From: Ignavibacteria bacterium
GTDB taxonomy: Bacteria; Bacteroidota; Ignavibacteria; Tepidaquicellales; Tepidaquicellaceae
Length of the DNA: 64,000 nt
Direction: 5' to 3'
Assembly: GCA_028714695.1 (NCBI GenBank)
Contig: JAQTLX010000004.1
Span: 62,001 to 126,000, forward strand
Part shown: piece after piece, positions 1 to 7,204 of the stretch
How the letters are laid out: every line of letters begins with the position of its first letter
How positions within the stretch are numbered: the first letter of the stretch is position 1
Notes under the pieces: model-generated
What the model saw: only the letters and a program-made list of their open reading frames with translations
The model's database searches: none
What the model was told of the DNA's origin: nothing
Made by a program: the position numbers and the translations under genes

Positions 1-21
1 ACGATAGATAATTTGATTTTC

Positions 22-53
22 AAAGGTGTGGTTCGAAAGAATCACGCCTTTTT
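22..53. terminator. hairpin terminator at the 3' end of the TPR gene
   Basis: Inverted repeat GGTGTGGTTC-GAAA-GAATCACGCC (22-48, one G-T wobble), followed by a T run on the plus strand. It sits directly downstream of the minus-strand TPR gene stop codon. The T run favours termination of plus-strand transcripts entering from the left, but the hairpin also closes the minus-strand operon. Confidence 0.6.
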
Positions 54-1183
54 TATTTAATGTAGGCTTCTTTGATGTATTTGTTTGCGTCCTTATGACT
101 GTTGTTATATTCCTTCATATCAAGAACCTTCTTGTAATACTCAATTGCTTTCTTTCTGTCCCCTGCCGCGTCCGATTTCATACCCATCATCAGACAAGTA
201 AACGATTTGAAAGAAGAATCATCCTTATCAAGTTTGTTGTTTAATTTTTCACACTCATAAATGTAATCATCCGTTTTATCAATATTTCCGAGTTTCAGCA
301 TTGTAAGCGTAATGTAATAATCCGATTCTCTGAGCACCGCATCGTTGTTATATCCGTAAACTCCGTTTTTGCTTTTTTCTCTTACTTTCATCCATCCTTC
401 AAGCGCTTCCGGAAATTTTGACTTGCCTACAAAGCAACTGTAAAGCATTCTTTCGAATACGGGATTTTCCGGAAATAAATTCGACAGGTATGAAGCATAT
501 ATTTCACCTTCGTTATAATTTTTTTCGTAGTTCATGTTAAGATACGCGATTATATAATGCGCTTCATACATTGCTATCTTCGAATTCTGCGACGCTTCTT
601 TAATTTGTGCAAGTCCTTTGACCTTATCGCCTTTAGGAAATATTATCAGCAGTGGTTTAAGAAAAGGATATCTTGTGGGAACATATTCGGCGAAATAGTT
701 ATAAATTCCTATTCCGAGAAGTGCCTCTTTGTTCTTGGGATTAATTTCAAGCGCTTTATCCATCAGATTGAGCGCCTGTTTTCCGTCGTCGGCGGCAGAA
801 AGCCATTTTTCGCGAATACTTTTCAGCAATCCTCTGTAGCCAAGCGCGCCGCCTTTATAAAACAGCGCTTCGAAATCATCAGGATTCTTGTCGAGTACCT
901 CATCGCATACTTCGACTGTTTTGCTGACTTTGTCATTGAACTTCTCGTCAAGTGTTTCGTTTTTCCTGTCAATATTTATTTTCCACCAGTCGGAAAGCAC
1001 ATCGAAGAAATAACCTTTAGGCGAATTCGGCTTTGTGACGATAAAATTATCGATTAGAATTTTTGACGAATCGAATTTGCAGGAATAAATGTACTTTACT
1101 ACGGGCACAAGTTCATCATCGCTCTGCGAAAAAGCGCACAAAGCAGGTAATAAAAATATTATAAGAAAAACAATTTTACGCAT
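53..1183 (-). CDS. secreted TPR-repeat protein
   Basis: About 376 residues. A signal peptide (hydrophobic run after MRK, cleavage near ALCAFSQ) predicts export to the periplasm or outer membrane. The rest is helical with tetratricopeptide-like units, for example around 'EALFYKGGALGYRGL', 'MDKALEINPKNKEALLGIGIYNY' (two overlapping segments) and the last unit near the C terminus ending 'AIEYYKKVLDMKEYNN'. TPR proteins act as binding scaffolds and no catalytic motif is visible. I chose the ATG at 1183, which overlaps the upstream phosphatase stop codon by one base (TGATG). The alternative one codon earlier is TTG. It is the last gene of the operon hutH-yihY-phosphatase-TPR. The partner or substrate cannot be named. 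Confidence 0.8.
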   Translation of the reverse strand: MRKIVFLIIFLLPALCAFSQSDDELVPVVKYIYSCKFDSSKILIDNFIVTKPNSPKGYFFDVLSDWWKINIDRKNETLDEKFNDKVSKTVEVCDEVLDKNPDDFEALFYKGGALGYRGLLKSIREKWLSAADDGKQALNLMDKALEINPKNKEALLGIGIYNYFAEYVPTRYPFLKPLLIIFPKGDKVKGLAQIKEASQNSKIAMYEAHYIIAYLNMNYEKNYNEGEIYASYLSNLFPENPVFERMLYSCFVGKSKFPEALEGWMKVREKSKNGVYGYNNDAVLRESDYYITLTMLKLGNIDKTDDYIYECEKLNNKLDKDDSSFKSFTCLMMGMKSDAAGDRKKAIEYYKKVLDMKEYNNSHKDANKYIKEAYIK

Positions 1184-2430
1184 CAACTGATTCGTTTAAT
1201 TGCAACTATTGTTCTGTCGTCAGAGTATTTGCCGTGAGCGGAATATTTCTGAACATCTTCAATGATTTTTTTAACCATGAATTCGGGAGAAGAATTCTTG
1301 TGAAGCAATATTAGATTTTTTAATCGGTCTTCGCCGTAAAACTCAAATTTATGATTTGTCGCTTCCACAATACCGTCCGTATAAAGAATAAGAAAATCGC
1401 CTTTTTCTATGTACTGGCTGTCGAGATAATATTCCTGATTCGGGGACGGACCCAGCACGGGACCGGTTGATTCAAGGCTTAATATTTTATTCTCGGAATT
1501 TTTCAGCATGAACGGAGAATTATGCCCCGCGTTCACATACACACAAAGTCCTTTTTTATCTTTATATATTTCACAAAGAAATAATGTAACGAAACGCTCG
1601 TCAGGAAAAGTTTCGTTTACGAGGTTGCTGATTTTCTTTATCAATGTTGTAAATCCAACATCATAACTTACACCCATTTTAAGCGCGCCAGATACATACA
1701 GAGCCTGAGCCGCTGCGGATATTCCCTTTGAAGCGGCGTCCCCTATTACAATGCACAGTTTATTGTTATCGGCAATATTAATGTAATCAAAGAAATCCCC
1801 TCCGACAATTTTATCGGGCATCGATAATCCGAATATTTCGTAGTTCCCGAATTTGTATGCATGTTCAGGAAGGATGCTCCTTTGAATCTCGCTGGCTTTT
1901 TCAAGATCGGAAATATTTTCATTGGCTTTTCTCTCAATTTTTTTGGAGCGTATAATGGAATTAAGAGTTACTCCGATTATGTTCAAAGCATAGATGAATT
2001 CATCATAAACCTTATTAATATTGAACGCGAGCAGATACTGGTAAAGATATATTGTTCTGTCGTTTAATTTCACTTTGAATTTATCCCCGAGACCGGTAGC
2101 GGAAAACGCTATTATTCCTTTCTTCTGAAGATACTTGCTTGTTTCTGTTGCCGTAACTGTCCGGCGTTTCGATATCTCGATGAGAACGGGAAATTCGGAT
2201 ATTTTAAGTTCATAGCCTTTGTCAATCTTTGTGACATCACCCATCTGGTCGAGAAGAATATATGAATTTTTGTTATTGCCGAGTTTCCAAATTCGCCCCC
2301 CTTTAATGCCTATATGTTCGTAACTTATGATTTGTTTCAGTACATATTTAAGCAGGTCCTCGATTCGTTTGAAATTCGGAGCCTGGCTTAAAAATTGTTC
2401 AATCGTTCGCGATAATTTTCTCTGTTCCAT
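1183..2430 (-). CDS. PP2C-family serine/threonine phosphatase (SpoIIE/RsbU type)
   Basis: About 415 residues. The C-terminal half is a SpoIIE-type PP2C domain: 'QRSILPE' linker near residue 188, then the metal-binding signatures GGDFFDY, GDAASKG and, near the C terminus, LYTDGIVEATN. The first ~175 residues resemble a GAF-like or other sensory module but I cannot assign it firmly. Family members dephosphorylate anti-sigma-factor antagonists or STAS-domain proteins in partner-switching pathways; no such partner is encoded next to it. It overlaps the upstream YihY gene by 32 bases and touches the downstream TPR gene, so the three are probably translationally coupled. Confidence 0.88.
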   Translation of the reverse strand: MEQRKLSRTIEQFLSQAPNFKRIEDLLKYVLKQIISYEHIGIKGGRIWKLGNNKNSYILLDQMGDVTKIDKGYELKISEFPVLIEISKRRTVTATETSKYLQKKGIIAFSATGLGDKFKVKLNDRTIYLYQYLLAFNINKVYDEFIYALNIIGVTLNSIIRSKKIERKANENISDLEKASEIQRSILPEHAYKFGNYEIFGLSMPDKIVGGDFFDYINIADNNKLCIVIGDAASKGISAAAQALYVSGALKMGVSYDVGFTTLIKKISNLVNETFPDERFVTLFLCEIYKDKKGLCVYVNAGHNSPFMLKNSENKILSLESTGPVLGPSPNQEYYLDSQYIEKGDFLILYTDGIVEATNHKFEFYGEDRLKNLILLHKNSSPEFMVKKIIEDVQKYSAHGKYSDDRTIVAIKRIS

Positions 2431-3310
2431 ATTTTTCTTTTTTATAAAATTTTAACTCAAGATTATGAAGTTCCATATAAATTTTGCCTATTGCGGCGCC
2501 GATGCAGAATATCATAGATATTACATATACCCAGAGCATGAAAATAACTACAGCGGCGTATGCGCCGTATATTCTGGTATAATTCGAGATATTAAGAACG
2601 TAATAGGCGAATAAGTATTTAAGTATTTCATACATGACTGCGGCTATAAGCGAACCGAATAAAATAGCGTTGGTCGGTATTTTATAATGCGGAACAAACC
2701 TGTAAAGAAAGAAGAACATCACATACGATATGAAGAGCGGAAAAAAAATAATGAATAATTTGTTCGTAGTCACATTTGTGTTTATAAACGTAAACAGCAG
2801 TTGAATCGCCCCGTTATTTACCTGCTGAACCGAAGTGTAAACCATTGTAAGGGAAAACAAAACTATTATTATGAGAAGAAGAAGGAAATCTCTGAGTTTA
2901 CCTTTGAAAAAATTAAGCGATTCCTTGACGTCGTAAATCCTGTTCAATGCGTCGCGCATATAACTGAACATGCTGCTCATTGCCCAGAATACGCCCGCAA
3001 GACCGATTACTGTTGTTATCCATGCATTCTGCGAAAGTTCGTACGCTTTATTCGATATAGCATCGAGAAATTTTTCTTTTGCCTCGAAATCGAAAGGCAG
3101 CGCCTGATTTATATAATTGTTGATTTGCTGGAGAGCGTTGTACTTGTCAAAATAAAATCCAAGTATGCCGAGGAAAACAAGAAGCGTAGGTATAATAACC
3201 CATAAAATACTGAATGAAACACCCGACGACATAAACCATATCTGGTCCTTATCGAATTTTTCGTAAAGTCTTTTAAAATAAAAAAGTAAATTTTGTAATC
3301 TTTTCTTCAA
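2399..3310 (-). CDS. YihY/virulence factor BrkB family membrane protein
   Basis: About 303 residues with roughly six membrane segments: near residues 30-48, 95-115, 140-160, 178-200, 215-238 and 250-275. The pattern matches the YihY/BrkB family, inner-membrane proteins of uncertain function sometimes annotated as ribonuclease BN in error. The start is TTG at 3310, one base after the hutH stop; the first in-frame ATG (about residue 27) would remove the amphipathic cytoplasmic N terminus that family members have, so TTG is preferred. Second gene of the hutH operon. No link to histidine degradation is evident. Confidence 0.85.
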   Translation of the reverse strand: MKKRLQNLLFYFKRLYEKFDKDQIWFMSSGVSFSILWVIIPTLLVFLGILGFYFDKYNALQQINNYINQALPFDFEAKEKFLDAISNKAYELSQNAWITTVIGLAGVFWAMSSMFSYMRDALNRIYDVKESLNFFKGKLRDFLLLLIIIVLFSLTMVYTSVQQVNNGAIQLLFTFINTNVTTNKLFIIFFPLFISYVMFFFLYRFVPHYKIPTNAILFGSLIAAVMYEILKYLFAYYVLNISNYTRIYGAYAAVVIFMLWVYVISMIFCIGAAIGKIYMELHNLELKFYKKEKYGTEKIIAND

Positions 3311-3311
3311 A

Positions 3312-4844
3312 TCAGTATTTTAGTTTGCCCGTTATTTTTTCAACATTGTCCGTAAAACTGTCGTTCAGAATTATTGTCTTCACTTTATTTATCAGTTCGG
3401 ACATAACAACGTCTTTAGTTACAAATTTAATATTCTTTCTGATAATTTCATGTGCCTTTTCGACTCCCTTTCCGGGTTTGAGTGGTTTCAGGAAATATAA
3501 CGCCTGTGAAGCGCATAAAATTTCAATTGTTAATATATTTTTAACGTTATTTACTATTTCATAACACTTTCTGGAGGCAATCGAACCCATCGAATTATGG
3601 TCTTCCTGATTGGCGCTTGTCGGAATCGAATCTACGGAAGCGGGATGCGACAGTACTTTGTTTTCGCTCACAAGCGATGCCGCTGTATATTGCGCAATCA
3701 TGAATCCCGAATTAAGTCCGCCGTCTAATATGAGAAACCTTGGCAGTCCGCTTAAACTCCCGTCAACAAGGCGTGCCGTCCTTCTTTCCGAAATATTCCC
3801 GAGTTCGGCAATCGCTATTTTCAGGAAATCCGATGCGAATGCAAGCGGTTCACCGTGAAAGTTGCCTCCTTCGCGATGCTGACTCTCATCAGGAAAAATC
3901 AATGGATTATCCGTAACGGAGTTGATTTCAGTGTTCAGCACTGTCAGGCAATAGTTGAGCGTGTCTTTAACCGCTCCGTGAACCTGAGGAATGCACCTTA
4001 TTGAATATGCGTCCTGCACTTTTCCGCAGTCCGCATGTGATTTCATAATTTTGCTTCCCTGAAGAAGTTTGCGCAGGTTATACGCCGTGTCAATCTGTCC
4101 TTTGTGCGGTCTTATTTTCTGAATCTTCTCCTCATAAGCGGTATTTGTGCTTTTTGTTGCCTCTACCGTCATTGAAGATGCTATGTCCGAAAGTTTTATG
4201 AGTTTAATCGAATCATAAAGCGCTTTGCAAAGATATGCACTCATCATCTGTGTGCCGTTAATAAGCGCGAGCCCTTCTTTGGAAGAAAGTACGAAGGGTT
4301 TTAGATTTACTTTCTTAAGAGCATCAGTGCTTTTAAATATCCTGCCTTTATATTTAATACTGCCTTCACCTATAAACGTGGATGCAAGATGAGCAAGCGG
4401 TGCAAGGTCGCCTGAGCATCCTACGGAACCCTGATTCGGAATTTGAGGAATCAAACCGCTGTTGAAAAAATAGACAAGAAAATCAATAAGTTCAATCCTT
4501 ACGCCTGAATGTCCTTTAATCAGAGAATTAATCCTGAAAAGAATCATCAGTCTGACTATATCGTCTTCAATCATATCGCCTACTCCCGCAGAGTGTGATA
4601 TAATTAGATTTCTTTGTAATTCCGTAGTCTGGTCTTTTGATATAACAACATCTTTGAATTCACCGAAGCCCGTATTAATTCCGTAAACTATTTCGCCTTT
4701 GTCAATCCACTTTTCGACAAGTTTTCTTGATTTCTTCACTTTGCTAATTGACTCGTGCGAAACGGAAATATGATTTCCGGACTCGACGATATTCACTGCA
4801 GTCAGTACATTTAGATTGTTACCGTTTAGAATATATTTTTTCAT
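3312..4844 (-). CDS. hutH: histidine ammonia-lyase (aromatic amino acid lyase family)
   Basis: About 510 residues, normal for HAL. The enzyme deaminates L-histidine to trans-urocanate with a self-made MIO cofactor. Visible family motifs: YGINTGFG near the N terminus, the LQRNL..SH substrate-selectivity segment that fits HAL rather than PAL or TAL, GSVG-CSG-DLAPLAH at the cofactor site, and SANQEDH. Oddity: the cofactor tripeptide is Cys143-Ser144-Gly145 instead of Ala-Ser-Gly. The start is ATG 4844 (MKKYILNG, the usual HAL N terminus). An in-frame ATG at 4874 lies inside a terminator-like hairpin and is less likely. No hutU, hutI or hutG is in the window, so the full Hut pathway is not shown. 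First gene of a four-gene minus-strand operon. Confidence 0.92.
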   Translation of the reverse strand: MKKYILNGNNLNVLTAVNIVESGNHISVSHESISKVKKSRKLVEKWIDKGEIVYGINTGFGEFKDVVISKDQTTELQRNLIISHSAGVGDMIEDDIVRLMILFRINSLIKGHSGVRIELIDFLVYFFNSGLIPQIPNQGSVGCSGDLAPLAHLASTFIGEGSIKYKGRIFKSTDALKKVNLKPFVLSSKEGLALINGTQMMSAYLCKALYDSIKLIKLSDIASSMTVEATKSTNTAYEEKIQKIRPHKGQIDTAYNLRKLLQGSKIMKSHADCGKVQDAYSIRCIPQVHGAVKDTLNYCLTVLNTEINSVTDNPLIFPDESQHREGGNFHGEPLAFASDFLKIAIAELGNISERRTARLVDGSLSGLPRFLILDGGLNSGFMIAQYTAASLVSENKVLSHPASVDSIPTSANQEDHNSMGSIASRKCYEIVNNVKNILTIEILCASQALYFLKPLKPGKGVEKAHEIIRKNIKFVTKDVVMSELINKVKTIILNDSFTDNVEKITGKLKY

Positions 4845-4853
4845 ATTTGTTGT

Positions 4854-4946
4854 TAAAAAAATCCGGAAATACATTATTATTCCGGATTATAGAAATATTA
4901 TAGAATATTTTTCAGCCTATTTTATTATCTATCCGGGGAAGTCCCC
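4854..4946 (-). promoter_or_regulatory. candidate transcription attenuator in the hutH leader
   Basis: Reading the minus strand: arm 1 GGGG (4946-4943), arm 2 CCCCGGAT (4938-4931), arm 3 ATCCGGAA (4887-4880), arm 4 TTCCGGAT (4868-4861), then a T7 run (4861-4855) ending ten bases before the hutH ATG. Arms 3 and 4 form a perfect 8-bp terminator hairpin. Arm 2 can instead pair with arm 3 through CCGGAT/ATCCGG, or with arm 1. That is the arrangement of an attenuator, but the hairpin could simply terminate the upstream gamma carbonic anhydrase transcript. Sensing signal unknown. Confidence 0.45.
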
Positions 4947-4947
4947 A

Positions 4948-4955
4948 CAAAGATA
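4948..4955 (-). promoter_or_regulatory. possible -7 promoter box for hutH
   Basis: The minus strand reads TATCTTTG, a match to the Bacteroidota -7 consensus TAnnTTTG, placed so that transcription would begin at about the GGGG of the leader. No convincing -33 element is at the expected spacing, so this is only a candidate. Confidence 0.4.
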
Positions 4956-4979
4956 AATATAATCAAAATCAATATATTA

Positions 4980-5486
4980 TTAAATTTTATAATTTTTAAC
5001 GTACATCTGATAATTTTCCGAACTTCTTTTGATTTTCGATATTTCAACTTCCGTAAGATCCCTTATTATTTTTCCGGGCGTTCCCGCAACAAGCACTCCC
5101 TCGGGAACCTTGAAATGTTCTTTCACTAATGTGCCCGCAGCAATAAATGAATTGGAATTGATTTCGCAATCATCAAGCAGGATTGCTCCCATGCCAATAA
5201 GAGTCATGTCTTTAATATTACAACCGTGAATCAAGGCACCGTGTCCGATTGTTACGTCATTACCGATAAACAACGGATATTTCTTATAAGTAGTGTGCAA
5301 TACGCTCCCGTCCTGCACATTTGTTCGTTCGCCGATTCTTATGTAATTGACATCTCCGCGTATGACTGTATTGAACCAGAGGCTTGAATCTTTTCCGATG
5401 ATTACATCGCCGATAACCTGTGCTCCTTCGCAGATAAATACAGATTCATGTATCTGCGGTTTTATTCCCATGTAAGATAGTATCAT
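4980..5486 (-). CDS. gamma carbonic anhydrase family protein (left-handed beta-helix)
   Basis: About 168 residues, full length for the bacterial YrdA/CaiE/PaaY group. Hexapeptide-repeat signatures run through most of the protein (IGDVIIGKDSSLWFN, IRIGERTNVQDGSVLH, IGNDVTIGHGALIHGC, LIGMGAILLDD). The three zinc-ligand histidines of the family can be placed in the VLH, IGHGA and LIHGC segments. Such proteins are trimeric and cytoplasmic, with proven carbonic anhydrase activity in some members and CoA-ester-related or unknown roles in others. Probably its own transcription unit: hutH lies downstream past a terminator-like hairpin and the btuG-like gene ends 30 bases upstream. Confidence 0.88.
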   Translation of the reverse strand: MILSYMGIKPQIHESVFICEGAQVIGDVIIGKDSSLWFNTVIRGDVNYIRIGERTNVQDGSVLHTTYKKYPLFIGNDVTIGHGALIHGCNIKDMTLIGMGAILLDDCEINSNSFIAAGTLVKEHFKVPEGVLVAGTPGKIIRDLTEVEISKIKRSSENYQMYVKNYKI

Positions 5487-5516
5487 AGCATTAATTTTAT
5501 ATTCAAATATAAATTA

Positions 5517-6542
5517 TTATTTGTAAATCAGCAAACGTCTCGGTGCGGCGCCTGTGTTGAAACTTTTAATTTTGACGCCTGAATTGCTGTAAATTGAAAA
5601 AGAACCGTTTCCTGTAAAGTTCTTGGCGTCAAGCAAATAATGCTGGCTGCTCAAATAATCGAAACAATAACCGTATATATACGATGAAGATGCGGGCAGC
5701 GAAATAAACTTTGTGAATGTTTTAGTATCGAGATTTAATTTAATAATATCCCCCGCGTATCCTATGAAGTAGACATTGTTTGATAATTTATCAACCGAAA
5801 GGTCTTTCGAAAATCCATAAGGCGACGAAAGTGTATCGGAAAGCGAGTAATTCATGGTTTCGAAAAAGAACAATTTGCCGTTCGCTCCCGGGCATCCTGC
5901 TATTAGTTTATTATCGTTAGTATAAGCAATGGAAGACGGGTCCCTGTCGATTTTCAATGTTTTGATGATTGCATCAGAATTTGCATCTATGACGGATATC
6001 GTAGAATCGTTGGGACCGCCGTACAAACTTGTATTGCAAACATAAACCTTTCCGGAGAAAGAAAATATTTCCTGCGGATAAACACCCGCAGCAATTGTCG
6101 TTACCTCATCCAGATTTGAGTTGAGAACCGATACATTCCCGGAAGGTCCGTTTGTTACATAGAATTTGTTGTTTGCATTGCACAGCGAGAACGGATTCAG
6201 TCCTATTGTTTTCTGGTCGATGATTGTTCCGTTCATATCGGTCTTATAGATTTTGCCGGGAGAATTGTAATTTCCCTGTTCGGTAATATACAGATTATCA
6301 TTTACTTTAATTATTCCGTCGGGAAACAGACCGAAAGATGAAGGATTGAAAATGCTCACATAAAATGAATCCTTTACGCTGTTATAATATGAAAGTTTTG
6401 CCGACCCTGGTGTCATCGAGCCTTCAGATAGTATAAAAACACCCTTGGTTGTTGTAATTATGTTGTTGTTCACAACATCATCACTGCATGAAAATGCAAT
6501 AAAAGAATAAATAAGAAAAAGAAAGAAAAATATTTTTTTCAT
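5517..6542 (-). CDS. btuG: BtuG-like cobalamin-binding surface lipoprotein (YncE-like beta-propeller)
   Basis: About 341 residues. Lipoprotein signal peptide with a lipobox around AFSC (Cys near residue 19) followed by SDD. The remainder is repeating beta-propeller sequence of the YncE/DUF5074 type, for example 'VNGPSGNVSVLNSNLDEV' and 'ISVIDANSDAIIKTLKIDRD'. In gut Bacteroides, BtuG is such a lipoprotein: it caps BtuB on the outer surface and binds vitamin B12 very tightly. Function is inferred from fold plus context: it is the third gene after btuB and cobO, all downstream of a cobalamin riboswitch. Fold confidence is high. The B12 ligand is an inference, since related propellers sit in other TonB systems. 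Confidence 0.75.
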   Translation of the reverse strand: MKKIFFFLFLIYSFIAFSCSDDVVNNNIITTTKGVFILSEGSMTPGSAKLSYYNSVKDSFYVSIFNPSSFGLFPDGIIKVNDNLYITEQGNYNSPGKIYKTDMNGTIIDQKTIGLNPFSLCNANNKFYVTNGPSGNVSVLNSNLDEVTTIAAGVYPQEIFSFSGKVYVCNTSLYGGPNDSTISVIDANSDAIIKTLKIDRDPSSIAYTNDNKLIAGCPGANGKLFFFETMNYSLSDTLSSPYGFSKDLSVDKLSNNVYFIGYAGDIIKLNLDTKTFTKFISLPASSSYIYGYCFDYLSSQHYLLDAKNFTGNGSFSIYSNSGVKIKSFNTGAAPRRLLIYK

Positions 6543-6555
6543 ATGTTATTTAAAT

Positions 6556-7203
6556 TTAATATTCAATTCCCTGTCTGGCTGGAATTCCTTTGTCAAAATA
6601 ATGCTTAACTTTTCGCATTTCGGTAATAAGGTCTGCCTTTTCTTCGAGTTCACCCCATATCTTATGCCCTGTCATCACGAGTTCATATCTTTTGTTTGCA
6701 TGGAACAAATCGATGAGTTCCTTGATGTCTGTTTTCTGCAGAAGGTTATAAGCAACAGCCGCTACGCTTTCATCAAGTATAAGCAAATCCTGTTTTCCTT
6801 CTTTGATAAGTTTTTTCGATATTTCGAGACCTTTTTTTGCCTCATCGAAATCGCATTGCTCGTTTTTGAATCTGAATGTACCGTCTTCGTTCATCCTTTC
6901 GCATCCGGTAGGATAAATGTCAATTTCGTATCCGATTTCTTTTAATTTCCTGATTACATTTCTCTCTGAGTAATGTTCATTAGTGCCGTCATATCCTTTA
7001 TCGAATTGAACGATGGCAACTTTCTTTCCCGCTCCCAGCGCTCTTATCGCGAGACCTATTGCGCTCGTCGTTTTTCCTTTGCCGTAGCCGTAGTACAAAT
7101 GCAGGCAGTTTTTTTCTTCAGGTTTCAATTTACCGTAATTTTCAATTGCCGCCATAATTTTTTCTTTATATTTTTTCCCTCCGGGAGTGTTTTTGTTTTC
7201 CAT
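6556..7203 (-). CDS. cobO: cob(I)alamin adenosyltransferase, CobA/CobO type
   Basis: About 215 residues. Transfers adenosyl from ATP to cob(I)alamin or corrinoids to make adenosylcobalamin. The CobA/CobO P-loop is evident: YYGYGKGKTTSAIGLA near residues 38-53, followed by ALGAGKKVAIVQFDKG. Also present are the family's LLILDES (Walker B-like) and the C-terminal HYFDKGIPARQGIEY ending (normal: ...G..AR.GIE). It sits between btuB (1 base upstream) and the btuG-like gene, within the riboswitch-controlled unit, so it likely converts imported corrinoid to coenzyme form. Confidence 0.93.
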   Translation of the reverse strand: MENKNTPGGKKYKEKIMAAIENYGKLKPEEKNCLHLYYGYGKGKTTSAIGLAIRALGAGKKVAIVQFDKGYDGTNEHYSERNVIRKLKEIGYEIDIYPTGCERMNEDGTFRFKNEQCDFDEAKKGLEISKKLIKEGKQDLLILDESVAAVAYNLLQKTDIKELIDLFHANKRYELVMTGHKIWGELEEKADLITEMRKVKHYFDKGIPARQGIEY

Positions 7204-7204
7204 G

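Noticed and set aside
557-1057. 166-codon open frame on the plus strand within the TPR gene
   Set aside because: Antisense shadow of a gene with clear signal peptide and TPR pattern; its translation shows no domain or signal of its own.
3312-4844. Tyrosine or phenylalanine ammonia-lyase as the identity of hutH
   Set aside because: The selectivity segment reads LQRNL..SH, as in histidine ammonia-lyases, rather than the His-Leu or Phe-Leu pairs of TAL and PAL.
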